A stretch of DNA of 64,000 bases, from the NCBI GenBank assembly GCA_944391515.1, contig CALXTW010000004.1, positions 1-64,000 of the forward strand. Reading direction: 5' to 3'. The notes beneath the pieces are model-generated. The model was not told where the DNA came from. It worked only from the letters and a program-made list of their open reading frames with translations, and made no database searches. The position numbers were made by a program, and so were the translations under genes. Positions 25,082 through 33,957 of the stretch are shown piece after piece (position 1 is the stretch's first letter; the number at the start of each line of letters is the position of its first letter). This stretch comes from an uncultured Alphaproteobacteria bacterium. Its GTDB lineage: Bacteria > Pseudomonadota > Alphaproteobacteria > RF32 > CAG-239.

Positions 25082-27730
25082 CTATTTTTGATTCAATACG
25101 TCAAAAACCTTTTTGGTTAGGTCGCCTAGGCTAAACGGTTTGGCCATAAACTCAAATTCTTGTGAGCCGGCCAATTCTCGGCGGGCGATTTCTTCAGAAT
25201 AACCCGAAGCCAGAATAATTTTGATATCCGGTATCTTGCTTTTTACAATGCCGGCTAATTCCGCTCCGCTCATGCCGGGCATGACCATATCGGTGACCAA
25301 AAGGTCAAAATCGGTTTCTTGTTCTAATTGTTCTAACGCATTCTCGGCTGAATTGCAACCTATTACCTCATAACCTTTTTTCTTGAGGGCGCGAACGGCA
25401 AATGTTCTAACCGAATCCTCATCTTCCACAAACAGAATTTTGATGTCTTTGGCTTCATGGTTGGGTTCATTGTTGCGGTCAATCGCGGAAACATTTAACC
25501 CAAAGATGATTTTTTGATTAATGTTGACCGGAGAGGTGCGTTTTTCCTGAACAGTGAGAATCGGCGTACCGTCCTTAGCCGTAATGCGTTCTTTGGTTTC
25601 TATTTGATTTTGTTCTTCTTCATCGGTGTTGGTTTCAAATCGTGGCAGATGAATAGAGAATGTGGTGCCTTGGCCTACAATACTGCTCACTTTGATGAAA
25701 CCTTCGGTTTGGCGGACAATACCATAAACTGTTGCCAAGCCTAAACCCGTACCGGAACCAACAACGTTTTGTTTGGTGGAGAAAAACGGTTCGAATATGC
25801 GGTTGAGGTTTTCTTTGGGAATGCCGCAACCGGTATCTGTAACATCAATTACAACAAATTCGCCCGGCTTAATTGTATCTGCTCCAAATTGGTAGGGGGT
25901 GGTTAGTGTTTCAACACGCGTGGTAATGCTCAAAGTTCCGTTGCCGTTCATGGCATCTTTTGCATTCACGGCTAAGTTAATGATTACTTGTGAAAATTGA
26001 ACCGGGTCAACCCGAATAAAGCCTAAATCGTTGCCGTGGTAAAAATGTAGGACAATTTGCTCGCCTAAGATACGTTTGAGCATATGGCTTAATTCTACAA
26101 AGTTTTCCGTTACATCAATGAGTTTGGGTTTGAGGGGTTGTTTTCTGGAAAATGCAAGTAATTGTCTTACAAGCCCTGCGGCGCGGTTGGCGTTTTGCTT
26201 GATTTGTATTAAGTCCGTAAAGGAGGGGTCACCAACACCGTGGCGTTGCAACAATAAGTCACAAAAGCCAATCATGGCGGTTAGTAAGTTATTGAAGTCA
26301 TGGGCAACGCCTCCGGCCATCTGTCCCATGGCTTGCATCTTTTGAGCTTGGGCAAATTGCATCTCCAAACTTTTTTGTTGGGTAGCATCTATGACATAAA
26401 CAACTAAACCGTCGATGTGTTCAGGGTGTGCCGTGTGGAGTTTTTGCATCGGGCTTAAGTAAAGAGAGGCAATCTTTTCATTCTTATCCAGCGTAATGTG
26501 AATATCAATGGCCTTGGAAAGCTGGCTGGTGCCATTTATGGAGTGGATTTCTTTTTGCAGAAGTTCACAGTCTTCTTGGCGGATATAATCAAATATCTTT
26601 TTATGAAGAATTTGCTCTTTAGAGCGGTCTAAGAATTTTTCAACTGAGGCATTACAATCTTCTATGGTGCCATCGGTGTTAATAAAAGCAATGCCGACAG
26701 GGGCATCGTTAAACAGCCAGCTGATTTCATCTAACGAGTGTTCTAAGTTTTGTTTGAGTTCGGTATCGTTTGGTAAATCATTAATCATGACGCCACGGAA
26801 CTTAATTTCTTTATTTTCGCGAAAGCTCTCTTGAGCAACGTAATATTCTTTGGTGTCGTTAGTGGCGTCTATGAGGTAAAGCGTTCCTTTCCAGAGAGAA
26901 TGTTTTTCTGGCAATTCGCAATGCGGGCTTAAAAAACGCCATAAGTTTTCGCCAATGATTTCTTCTCGGTTGTAGCCCAGAGCTTGCGCCAGAGCATGAT
27001 TGCAATATTCTATGCGGTAATCTTCATTACAAGTATAAACGCCAACCGGAAGATAATCTAAAAAATCGTGCAGGGATTTACGTTCTTCTTGGAAGACTTG
27101 TTCCATATTTTTAGAGGCGGTAATGTTTTCTAATTTCCAATAAATGTAGGTATATTTCTTAATGGCCTTTACGGAAAATTTGCCTTCAAAAATATCGGTT
27201 TTTTTCAAATATATCGGTTTGATGCTGATTGTGTACCATTCCTCGGGTGTGAAAATTTTCGAATCGTCTTGTGCCGGCAATAAGGATAAAGTGACTTTTT
27301 CCGTAACTAAATTGTTATATGCGGTTTTGAGGCGAAAAAATGCTGCTGAGTTTCCTGATTGGTTGGATAGGTGTTGTTCCAAATAGTTTAGCAAATTGTT
27401 GTTATGGAACATTTCTTGTGCAAGGTCATTTTGAATAACCGGCTCGCCTGAGGGATTATCTATACGGATAATCTCATATTTGTTTTTGATGATTTCATTG
27501 GCAAAACCGCCATAAGTGATGGCTTCTTCCGCGGCATTGATGGTTTTGATGGTGAGGGATAAACAACATACCGTCGTGAGAATAAAGGCAAATACCAAAA
27601 GAAGTCTATATTCCGGATACATCAGAAATAAGACTAAGGAAATGGTCAGTAGTATTAGCGCATAAGCCAGTAGTATCAGGCGATTTTGCAGTAATTTATC
27701 AGGTCTGGGGGTTTTTAAGCTGCATAACAT
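25082..27730 (-). CDS. cckA: Hybrid sensor histidine kinase CckA
   Basis: An 882-residue hybrid kinase with two N-terminal membrane helices (about 18-60), PAS domains (about 225-345 and 335-450), a HisKA domain with the phospho-accepting histidine in GGVAHDFNNLL (about 475), an ATPase domain (DTGCGIPKENLNRIFEPFF, GTGLGLATVYGIV) and a receiver domain (phospho-Asp in LLVTDMVMPGMSG, Lys in MAKPFS). In alphaproteobacteria CckA feeds phosphate through ChpT to CtrA and so controls cell cycle and motility. It overlaps the 3' end of flhB by 32 bp. Confidence 0.9.
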   Translation of the reverse strand: MLCSLKTPRPDKLLQNRLILLAYALILLTISLVLFLMYPEYRLLLVFAFILTTVCCLSLTIKTINAAEEAITYGGFANEIIKNKYEIIRIDNPSGEPVIQNDLAQEMFHNNNLLNYLEQHLSNQSGNSAAFFRLKTAYNNLVTEKVTLSLLPAQDDSKIFTPEEWYTISIKPIYLKKTDIFEGKFSVKAIKKYTYIYWKLENITASKNMEQVFQEERKSLHDFLDYLPVGVYTCNEDYRIEYCNHALAQALGYNREEIIGENLWRFLSPHCELPEKHSLWKGTLYLIDATNDTKEYYVAQESFRENKEIKFRGVMINDLPNDTELKQNLEHSLDEISWLFNDAPVGIAFINTDGTIEDCNASVEKFLDRSKEQILHKKIFDYIRQEDCELLQKEIHSINGTSQLSKAIDIHITLDKNEKIASLYLSPMQKLHTAHPEHIDGLVVYVIDATQQKSLEMQFAQAQKMQAMGQMAGGVAHDFNNLLTAMIGFCDLLLQRHGVGDPSFTDLIQIKQNANRAAGLVRQLLAFSRKQPLKPKLIDVTENFVELSHMLKRILGEQIVLHFYHGNDLGFIRVDPVQFSQVIINLAVNAKDAMNGNGTLSITTRVETLTTPYQFGADTIKPGEFVVIDVTDTGCGIPKENLNRIFEPFFSTKQNVVGSGTGLGLATVYGIVRQTEGFIKVSSIVGQGTTFSIHLPRFETNTDEEEQNQIETKERITAKDGTPILTVQEKRTSPVNINQKIIFGLNVSAIDRNNEPNHEAKDIKILFVEDEDSVRTFAVRALKKKGYEVIGCNSAENALEQLEQETDFDLLVTDMVMPGMSGAELAGIVKSKIPDIKIILASGYSEEIARRELAGSQEFEFMAKPFSLGDLTKKVFDVLNQK

Positions 27731-28772
27731 ATCCTATTACCTCGGCTACGGCTTTAAAGTGTTCTGAGGGTATCATTTGGTCGATTTCAACAGAGGCGAA
27801 TAACGCTCTGGCGAGTGGCGGGTTTTCCACTATCGGAATATCGTGTTCTTCGGCTATCTCGCGAATCTTAAGCGCGATGTTGTCTAAACCCTTGGCAACA
27901 ACTATCGGCGCATCCATTTTATCCATTTTATATTCAAGTGCAACCGCATAATGCGTCGGGTTGACAATTATTACATCGGCTTTGGGGACCGCATCCATCA
28001 TGCGGTGGCGTGCTCTTTCCATGCGAACTTGGCGAATACGGGATTTGACCAAAGGGTCTCCTTCGGTTTGTTTGTATTCGTCTTTGACTTCTTGTTTGGT
28101 CATCCGCAATTTTTTTAAGTGGCTGTATTTTTGGTAGGCAAAGTCAGCAACGGCAATGATGAGCGTGGCAATCACAACTGTGAAAATAAGTAAAACAACA
28201 ACCTTGTGGATATAAGCTAAAATCGCCATCGTTTCCATGGTGGGCATAAGGTTGACATTTTCAAGATAGGGGCGGATGACAAGAATCGAAACAAAAGCTA
28301 TCACGGTTATTTTGATAATGCCTTTTAAGCTCTCAACAATTTTTTTCATGTTGATAAATTTCGGAAGGGCCGCAAAGATATTTAATTTGTTCCAATCAGG
28401 TTCCAGTTTCTTTGGGGCAAAGACAAAACCGGTTTGGGCAATACTGGCAAAAAGTCCTAAAACCATAAAAATTGCAAAAGGAATCCCTAAGATTTTGAAA
28501 ATGCCTAAGACAACATTAAATAAGAGCAGTTGTAAGTGTTTGGGGGCGGTAGGGATAGTTTCCGGAGTTTCAATGAATTTGACCGACATGATGTAAAACC
28601 ACTTCATCAACAGTGGTAACAAAAGCCAGACAACAAAAAGCATACCCAGCAACATAATAAAACTTTTGGCATCTTGCGAGAGCGCAACATCACCTTCTTC
28701 TTTGGCTTTGGATATCTTTCGTTCCGACGGTTCTTCGGTTTTCGAGGCGTCGTCATCGTCTTCGGGGACCAT
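27699..28772 (-). CDS. flhB: Flagellar export protein FlhB
   Basis: A 357-residue FlhB of normal length: acidic start, four membrane helices (about 35-210) and a cytoplasmic domain with the self-cleavage motif NPTH in VIIVNPTHYAVALEY (about 268). Cleavage after the Asn switches export from rod/hook to filament substrates. It is the third flagellar export gene in order fliQ-fliR-flhB. Confidence 0.95.
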   Translation of the reverse strand: MVPEDDDDASKTEEPSERKISKAKEEGDVALSQDAKSFIMLLGMLFVVWLLLPLLMKWFYIMSVKFIETPETIPTAPKHLQLLLFNVVLGIFKILGIPFAIFMVLGLFASIAQTGFVFAPKKLEPDWNKLNIFAALPKFINMKKIVESLKGIIKITVIAFVSILVIRPYLENVNLMPTMETMAILAYIHKVVVLLIFTVVIATLIIAVADFAYQKYSHLKKLRMTKQEVKDEYKQTEGDPLVKSRIRQVRMERARHRMMDAVPKADVIIVNPTHYAVALEYKMDKMDAPIVVAKGLDNIALKIREIAEEHDIPIVENPPLARALFASVEIDQMIPSEHFKAVAEVIGYVMQLKNPQT

Positions 28773-28784
28773 GCTTCTTCCTTT

Positions 28785-29540
28785 CTATTCCAAAAAACGC
28801 TTCAGACCCTCTTCATAATATCTTATGAACCAGAGAATCATCATCGGAGTGGTTATGAGCAACAAACCTACACCTAAGTAGATTTGCAAAGGCAGTGAGA
28901 GAAAAAAGATGTTTAATTGCGGCATGAGGCGTGAGACCAATCCCATACCAACATAAAACACAATCGAAAAGGCTATAAACGGAGAGCCTATCTTAAAGCC
29001 CATGATAAAACTCTCGTTGAGGCTTTGGCTGGCAAAGTTTGAAAAATCAGCTACCGGTAAGGGAGAGCCTACCGGAAAAAGTGTATAACTATCGATAACC
29101 GCACTGAGCATAAGGTGGTGAAGGTCGGTGACAAACACAACCGTTAACGCCAGAATCGTCAGAAAAGTTTCAATTACGATACTTTGGGTTTGAAAGGCCG
29201 GATCAAAAATTTGGGCATTGGAAAAACCGATTGCTTGTCCGATAAAGTTACCGCATAAGTTAAGTGCGGAAAACAGAATTTGCATTATGACGCCAAAGAA
29301 AATGCCATAGATGATTTCAAATAAATACATTTGTATGCATTCCAAGGTGTCACTTGGCTGAGGCGGTAATTTATCACTTAAAAACGGAACCAATACCAAA
29401 GAAATGGCCAAGGCAATCGAAAGACGTTGGCGGACATTTACATAAGATGCCGAAAAGCCCGGCATTAACATTAACGCCGAACCAATACGCAAAAAAACTA
29501 AAATAAACTTATATATTTCTTGGTTTAAGAGCTCTGTCAT
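28785..29540 (-). CDS. fliR: Flagellar export gate protein FliR
   Basis: A 251-residue membrane protein with about six helices, of standard FliR length. It forms the export gate with FliP and FliQ. Features such as FRIGSALMLMPGF near the N-terminus and FSNAQIFDPAF in the middle fit the family. Its start overlaps the fliQ stop by 4 bp (ATGA). Confidence 0.93.
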   Translation of the reverse strand: MTELLNQEIYKFILVFLRIGSALMLMPGFSASYVNVRQRLSIALAISLVLVPFLSDKLPPQPSDTLECIQMYLFEIIYGIFFGVIMQILFSALNLCGNFIGQAIGFSNAQIFDPAFQTQSIVIETFLTILALTVVFVTDLHHLMLSAVIDSYTLFPVGSPLPVADFSNFASQSLNESFIMGFKIGSPFIAFSIVFYVGMGLVSRLMPQLNIFFLSLPLQIYLGVGLLLITTPMMILWFIRYYEEGLKRFLE

Positions 29541-29809
29541 AACCCGCCGCCGGTGATGATTTTATCAAATAAGCCGTCTGATAACATTTGCATTTGACCC
29601 AACATAAACGGAAATAACAAAATTATGGCGACAAATACGCCTAAGATTTTAGGAACAAAGGCTAATGTCATTTCTTGAATTTGGGTCAAGGCTTGAAAAA
29701 TACCGATAATCAAACCAATGAAGAGCGCAACCAATAATACTGGCGTGACAATTTTCAATAAGGTGAAAATTGCGGTGCGGGAAATTTCTAAAACTTCTAC
29801 TTCATTCAT
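29537..29809 (-). CDS. fliQ: Flagellar export gate protein FliQ
   Basis: A 90-residue protein with two membrane helices and the family pattern LIIGIFQALTQIQEMTL followed by FVPKILGVF. It is part of the FliPQR export gate. First of the flagellar genes here; no fliP is in the window. Confidence 0.95.
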   Translation of the reverse strand: MNEVEVLEISRTAIFTLLKIVTPVLLVALFIGLIIGIFQALTQIQEMTLAFVPKILGVFVAIILLFPFMLGQMQMLSDGLFDKIITGGGL

Positions 29810-29819
29810 GGGCGGTATC

Positions 29820-30932
29820 CTATTCCAACGGCGTCAGTTTCTCAAAATAGCGGTGGTTTTCAAGTCCGGTTAAAAAGGCTCCGTCATAGTCCGATTGGAT
29901 TAAACCTCTAAAGTAACGTGACATATAATTTTTCCAATCAGAGGTCCAATAACGGGTGATAATGCCGTGTTCATCTGACAAAGATGGGCGAACCAACCAT
30001 TCGGGAGAACCGATTTTCCATCCAGGTTGCCAATAAAAAGCATTGTCTTTGGCCTCGGTGACGCTAAAGCGTGCCAGAAGTTGGCGTCTGGTGCCGTTCT
30101 TTTTATATTTCATAGCGTTGATTTCATCAGGTGTGAAAGGCGTTTTGTTCCTGAAATAGGGCTCAATCACAACGACATCATAGTTGGAGGCGCGGACGGC
30201 GTCAATAAAGTCTTGTTTGTCGGCATACAAATCATCTTTTAGCAAAAAGGCAATGTTTTGTGCCGATTTAAGGTCAAAAATATTTTTGGCACTTTCTTTG
30301 AGTATCGGTTGAGCTACAATTTTTTTAAATGCCGTATCTGAATTGATGAAGGCATAAAGAGGTGTTCCTTCTTTGAGAGAGGAAGAAATGGCTTTATCAA
30401 ACGATTTTTCATCTGTGCATTCATCGATTGAAAAGAGCTTGAGGTGCTCTTGACGGATTATCGGAGAAACGGCTCGATTGGAGCAAAAGTAGTTGTTGAC
30501 GACAATGGCATCAATACTTTTTAAATATTCCGCCGAAGCAGAGCCGACAACCGGTTCAAACTCTGGCGATGTTTGTTTAAGGTTGAGTAAAAATGAAGGG
30601 TCTTCTACATCTTGACCTTCGTTACGGGCCTTGAGGTAGCCTTCCAAATGATATTCCCAAAGACTTTTGGTGAGCAAGTCTTGCCCTTCATGCACCATAA
30701 TTTGAAAGTCGGGTTTATTGGCCTTGGCGTAATGAGCCAGACCAGTGATGTTTTCTCTTAACAAATTGCGATAGTTGATGATGTTTTTGGGAGCGACCAC
30801 CATATTTAAGAGTTGTTCTTCTTTGGTGTAGGGGTGGATATTGTCAAAACCGTATAACCCAGCATACGCGCTAGATGAGACCATCAGCGCGCTGCTGAAA
30901 ACTATCGCTTTTAAAGTGCTAGGTAATGACAT
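29820..30932 (-). CDS. Secreted GH114/TM1410-like TIM-barrel protein
   Basis: A 370-residue exported protein with signal peptide ending SSAYA-G (start MSLPSTLKAIVFSSALM). The C-terminal part reads like the GH114 (endo-alpha-1,4-polygalactosaminidase-related) or TM1410 family: WKIGSPEWLVRPS, RYWTSDWKNYM and YDGAFLTGLENHRYF. In that family the position after YDG is often VYLD with a catalytic Asp; here it is AFLT, so activity is doubtful. I start at the ATG beginning the signal peptide, which overlaps the end of pgm by 14 bp, rather than 51 bp farther upstream. Confidence 0.65.
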   Translation of the reverse strand: MSLPSTLKAIVFSSALMVSSSAYAGLYGFDNIHPYTKEEQLLNMVVAPKNIINYRNLLRENITGLAHYAKANKPDFQIMVHEGQDLLTKSLWEYHLEGYLKARNEGQDVEDPSFLLNLKQTSPEFEPVVGSASAEYLKSIDAIVVNNYFCSNRAVSPIIRQEHLKLFSIDECTDEKSFDKAISSSLKEGTPLYAFINSDTAFKKIVAQPILKESAKNIFDLKSAQNIAFLLKDDLYADKQDFIDAVRASNYDVVVIEPYFRNKTPFTPDEINAMKYKKNGTRRQLLARFSVTEAKDNAFYWQPGWKIGSPEWLVRPSLSDEHGIITRYWTSDWKNYMSRYFRGLIQSDYDGAFLTGLENHRYFEKLTPLE

Positions 30933-32538
30933 CTGCGTGTTGTTTCCCTGTGCGTGGTGTGATTTCTGCAATTTCCATCGCAATTGCTAAAATCGGTTTG
31001 AGCATATCAAGTGGCTCTTCAGCTAATTTGTTTTGCTCGTATTTCTCTAAATAAACGCGTAAAGTAGCACCGCTTGAGCCCGTTCCAGATAAACGGTAAA
31101 CAATGCGTGAACCATCGGCAAATTTAACAATTAAACCGTTCTTGGTGCTCGAATTGTCAACCGGATCATTATAAACAAATGGAGCGGCTTCGGAGACTTT
31201 GTAGCCGTTAAATTCTTGATTATTGAGAGAAGGAAGTTTAGCTTCCAAATCATTCATTAATTTATCGGCAACGGCAGTATCCAAGCCCTCAAAGTCAAAA
31301 CGCATATAATAGCTGCGGCCATATTTTTGCCAATGTTCACGGGTGATTTCTTCAACCGATTTGCCGGTGGCGGCAATGATGTTGAGCCAGAATAAAATTG
31401 CCCAGATACCATCTTTTTCACGAATATGTGCCGAGCCGGTACCAAAGCTTTCTTCTCCGCAGAAAGTAATGCGTTGCGAATCCATCAGATTTACAAAATA
31501 TTTCCATCCGGTCGGAACTTCGTAGTAGCCAATATTGTGCGCTTTAGCTACGCGTCCGACAGCAGTCGAGGTGGCGGCTGATTTGGCAACGCCGAATATG
31601 CCGTTTTTATAGGCCGGAATGTATTGATAATTATCGGTTAAAATAGCTAAGCTGTCTGACGGAGTAACGAAAAACTTTTTACCCAAAATCATATTGCGGT
31701 CGCCGTCGCCGTCGTTGGCCCCGCCAAAGTCAGGAGCAGAATCGGAGAACATTAAATCAACCAATTCTTTGGCATAAACCAAGTTCGGGTCCGGATGCAG
31801 GCCGCCAAAATCAGGCAATGGTTTGGCATGAACAACACTGCCTTTAAGAGCACCTAAAATCTCTTCAAAAATGCGGATGGCATAAGGACCGGTAACGGCA
31901 TTCATGGCATCAAAACGCATGGTAAAACCTTTGGCAAACAAGGCTTTGATGGCGTTGAAGTCAAAAATATGTTCTACCATTTCAATATAGTCAACCACAG
32001 GGTCGATAACTTCAATTTCCATAGTACCTAAGTGTTGGGTGCCAAGGCGTGATAAATCAATATCGGGTGCATCATAGATTTTATATTCACGAATCGCCAA
32101 AGTGTTGGCATAAATTTTATCGGTAACGGAGGCCGGAACTTGTCCGCCGGTTTGGTTGGAATATTTAATTCCGAAATCGCCGTTTTCACCGCCGGGATTG
32201 TGGGAGGCTGACAGTACAAAACCACCATCGAGTTTGTTTTTTAAGATGATGTTGGAGCCAGCCGGTGTCGAAACAAAGCCGTTTTGACCGATAACCAATT
32301 TTTTGACGCCATTGGCGGCGGCCATCTTGATGATTTTTTGAATGGCAATGTCGTTATAAAAACGGCCGTCTCCGCCAACTAAAAAGGTTTTGTCATCTAA
32401 GCGTCCGATTGCGTTGAATATGCTTTGCATGAAGTTTTCAACATAGTTGGGTTGCATGGCGATTTTAGACTTTTTTCTCAAACCTGCCGTGCCCATCTTT
32501 TGGTCGGTGTAAGGGGTTGTGGAAACAGTTGTAATCAT
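30919..32538 (-). CDS. pgm: Phosphoglucomutase, alpha-D-glucose specific
   Basis: A 539-residue phosphohexomutase interconverting glucose-1-phosphate and glucose-6-phosphate, supplying UDP-glucose and polysaccharide synthesis. The start TVSTTPYTDQKMGTAGLR is characteristic, the phospho-serine lies in LSASHNPGG, metal-binding DGDGDRN is present, and CGEESFGTGS and RLSGTGSSGATLR mark the sugar- and phosphate-binding loops. Full length for this class. Confidence 0.95.
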   Translation of the reverse strand: MITTVSTTPYTDQKMGTAGLRKKSKIAMQPNYVENFMQSIFNAIGRLDDKTFLVGGDGRFYNDIAIQKIIKMAAANGVKKLVIGQNGFVSTPAGSNIILKNKLDGGFVLSASHNPGGENGDFGIKYSNQTGGQVPASVTDKIYANTLAIREYKIYDAPDIDLSRLGTQHLGTMEIEVIDPVVDYIEMVEHIFDFNAIKALFAKGFTMRFDAMNAVTGPYAIRIFEEILGALKGSVVHAKPLPDFGGLHPDPNLVYAKELVDLMFSDSAPDFGGANDGDGDRNMILGKKFFVTPSDSLAILTDNYQYIPAYKNGIFGVAKSAATSTAVGRVAKAHNIGYYEVPTGWKYFVNLMDSQRITFCGEESFGTGSAHIREKDGIWAILFWLNIIAATGKSVEEITREHWQKYGRSYYMRFDFEGLDTAVADKLMNDLEAKLPSLNNQEFNGYKVSEAAPFVYNDPVDNSSTKNGLIVKFADGSRIVYRLSGTGSSGATLRVYLEKYEQNKLAEEPLDMLKPILAIAMEIAEITPRTGKQHADVIT

Positions 32539-32629
32539 TGCTCATCCTTTACATTGTTTTACTTTAATCGTGTTGAGTTTAGCACTTCCTCTCTTAAACT
32601 CAAGAGGGAACATAGTTATTAATAACCGA

Positions 32630-33154
32630 TTATTTTGCCTCGAGCGTGGCGCGAATTTTTTTGTGGAACTCAGCTGCGTATGCAAATTGAGAAGAGGAGG
32701 CAAGTTGCTCGTATATTTGCAGGCGTGAGGATAAAAGGGTTGGGTTGTTTGCTTGATTGGGCTCTAACCCCAAAATAGTTAATATTTCTGCTTGGCTATA
32801 AGCTTTGTTATGGGTTTTATCCTCTAGTTGTTGGCGGGAAAATTTATTTTGCAAAATTTTAGCATATATGCTGTGACCGGATTTTTTGAGACAACGGATG
32901 AGCAGATAGTTGTGTGCCAAGGTCAAGCTTAAGCCTAAAATAATCACAGCTAGGGCTATTTTTAGGTATAAAGTCGTTGTGGTCAGCCAGGCAAAACCGG
33001 CATAAAACAAAAATCCCCATAATAGGTTAAATTTGGACGAAGAGGGGTAGCTGACATAGATTTTGCGGGATTTTTTATCCATCAAAGAGGTAACCAGCAA
33101 GTTTATGGCATAGCCGGCTCCCAGAAAAAACATAAGGTAAGCTAATTCTTTCAT
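32630..33154 (-). CDS. Membrane protein with a possible degenerate J-domain
   Basis: A 174-residue protein with three hydrophobic segments in the first 95 residues and a cytoplasmic tail. The tail contains SQAEILTILGLEPNQ and repeated helices, which faintly recalls a J-domain but without HPD. I start at the ATG directly after the mipZ stop; an in-frame ATG 15 bp upstream overlaps it. Third gene of the dac-mipZ operon; function unknown. Confidence 0.5.
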   Translation of the reverse strand: MKELAYLMFFLGAGYAINLLVTSLMDKKSRKIYVSYPSSSKFNLLWGFLFYAGFAWLTTTTLYLKIALAVIILGLSLTLAHNYLLIRCLKKSGHSIYAKILQNKFSRQQLEDKTHNKAYSQAEILTILGLEPNQANNPTLLSSRLQIYEQLASSSQFAYAAEFHKKIRATLEAK

Positions 33155-33156
33155 GC

Positions 33157-33957
33157 TTATTCCGGACAAATAAATTCTGCTAAGGCTCTAATTTCTCTTT
33201 TGGCAGCAATGTGCGAAACGCTCATTTTGCGCTTTAATTCTGGGGCTTGCATATCCAAAACCGTCAGGCCTTCCAAAAAGAGTTCTTTGTAGATAACTCT
33301 ATCCTTAAATCCGGGAGTTATTCTAAAACCATAAAGTTTGGAGAGCTTGTCTAAATATTCAAAAAATTGGACTTTGTTATGTGAGTTTAGGGCTGAGATT
33401 TTATTGCCGACAACTATCCAGTTAAGGTAGGTTTTGCCTTGTGATGCCAGATATTTTTTTACATCCCAGATGTAGCTTGCGTAGTGGCCCGGTTTGCCGA
33501 TGTGTCCTGATTCAAAATCAATTTCTGACAAGACGTTGAGGTCTATTAAGCTATCCGATATCGGAGTTATGAGGGTGTCGGCAAATTTATGAGCTTCTTC
33601 AAAAAGATAGTTTTTGTTACCAGGGGTATCAATAATGATGGCGTCATAACAAGGAATTAATTTGGTTATTTCATGATTGACGCGCCCACGATCTGCAGGA
33701 ATTAATGTATAATTTTCTTGAGGTTCAAATTTATAAAATGCCGGAATCGGTAAATCTAATTTGTGCTTTTCGCAAAAATTTTTGCGGTTTTCCAGATAAC
33801 GTGAAAGTGTACCTTGACGTCCGTCCATATCAATCGTGGCAACAGAAAAACCTTCTTGCAATAACTTAATGGCCAGGTGCATGGAAATAGTTGATTTTCC
33901 GGTGCCGCCTTTTTCGTTACTGACGACGATGATATGTGCTTTCTTTTGTGGTTCCAT
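33157..33957 (-). CDS. mipZ: MipZ-type division-site ATPase
   Basis: A 266-residue ParA/MinD-superfamily ATPase with deviant Walker A EKGGTGKST (about 15-23). It follows the Caulobacter MipZ pattern closely: HIIVVSNEKGG, RYLENRKNF, IIDTPG, LITPISDSLIDLNVL, NWIVVGNK and the ending GFRITPGFKDRVIYKELF. MipZ forms a gradient from the ParB-bound poles and keeps FtsZ to mid-cell. Its ATG overlaps the dac stop (TAATG). Confidence 0.88.
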   Translation of the reverse strand: MEPQKKAHIIVVSNEKGGTGKSTISMHLAIKLLQEGFSVATIDMDGRQGTLSRYLENRKNFCEKHKLDLPIPAFYKFEPQENYTLIPADRGRVNHEITKLIPCYDAIIIDTPGNKNYLFEEAHKFADTLITPISDSLIDLNVLSEIDFESGHIGKPGHYASYIWDVKKYLASQGKTYLNWIVVGNKISALNSHNKVQFFEYLDKLSKLYGFRITPGFKDRVIYKELFLEGLTVLDMQAPELKRKMSVSHIAAKREIRALAEFICPE

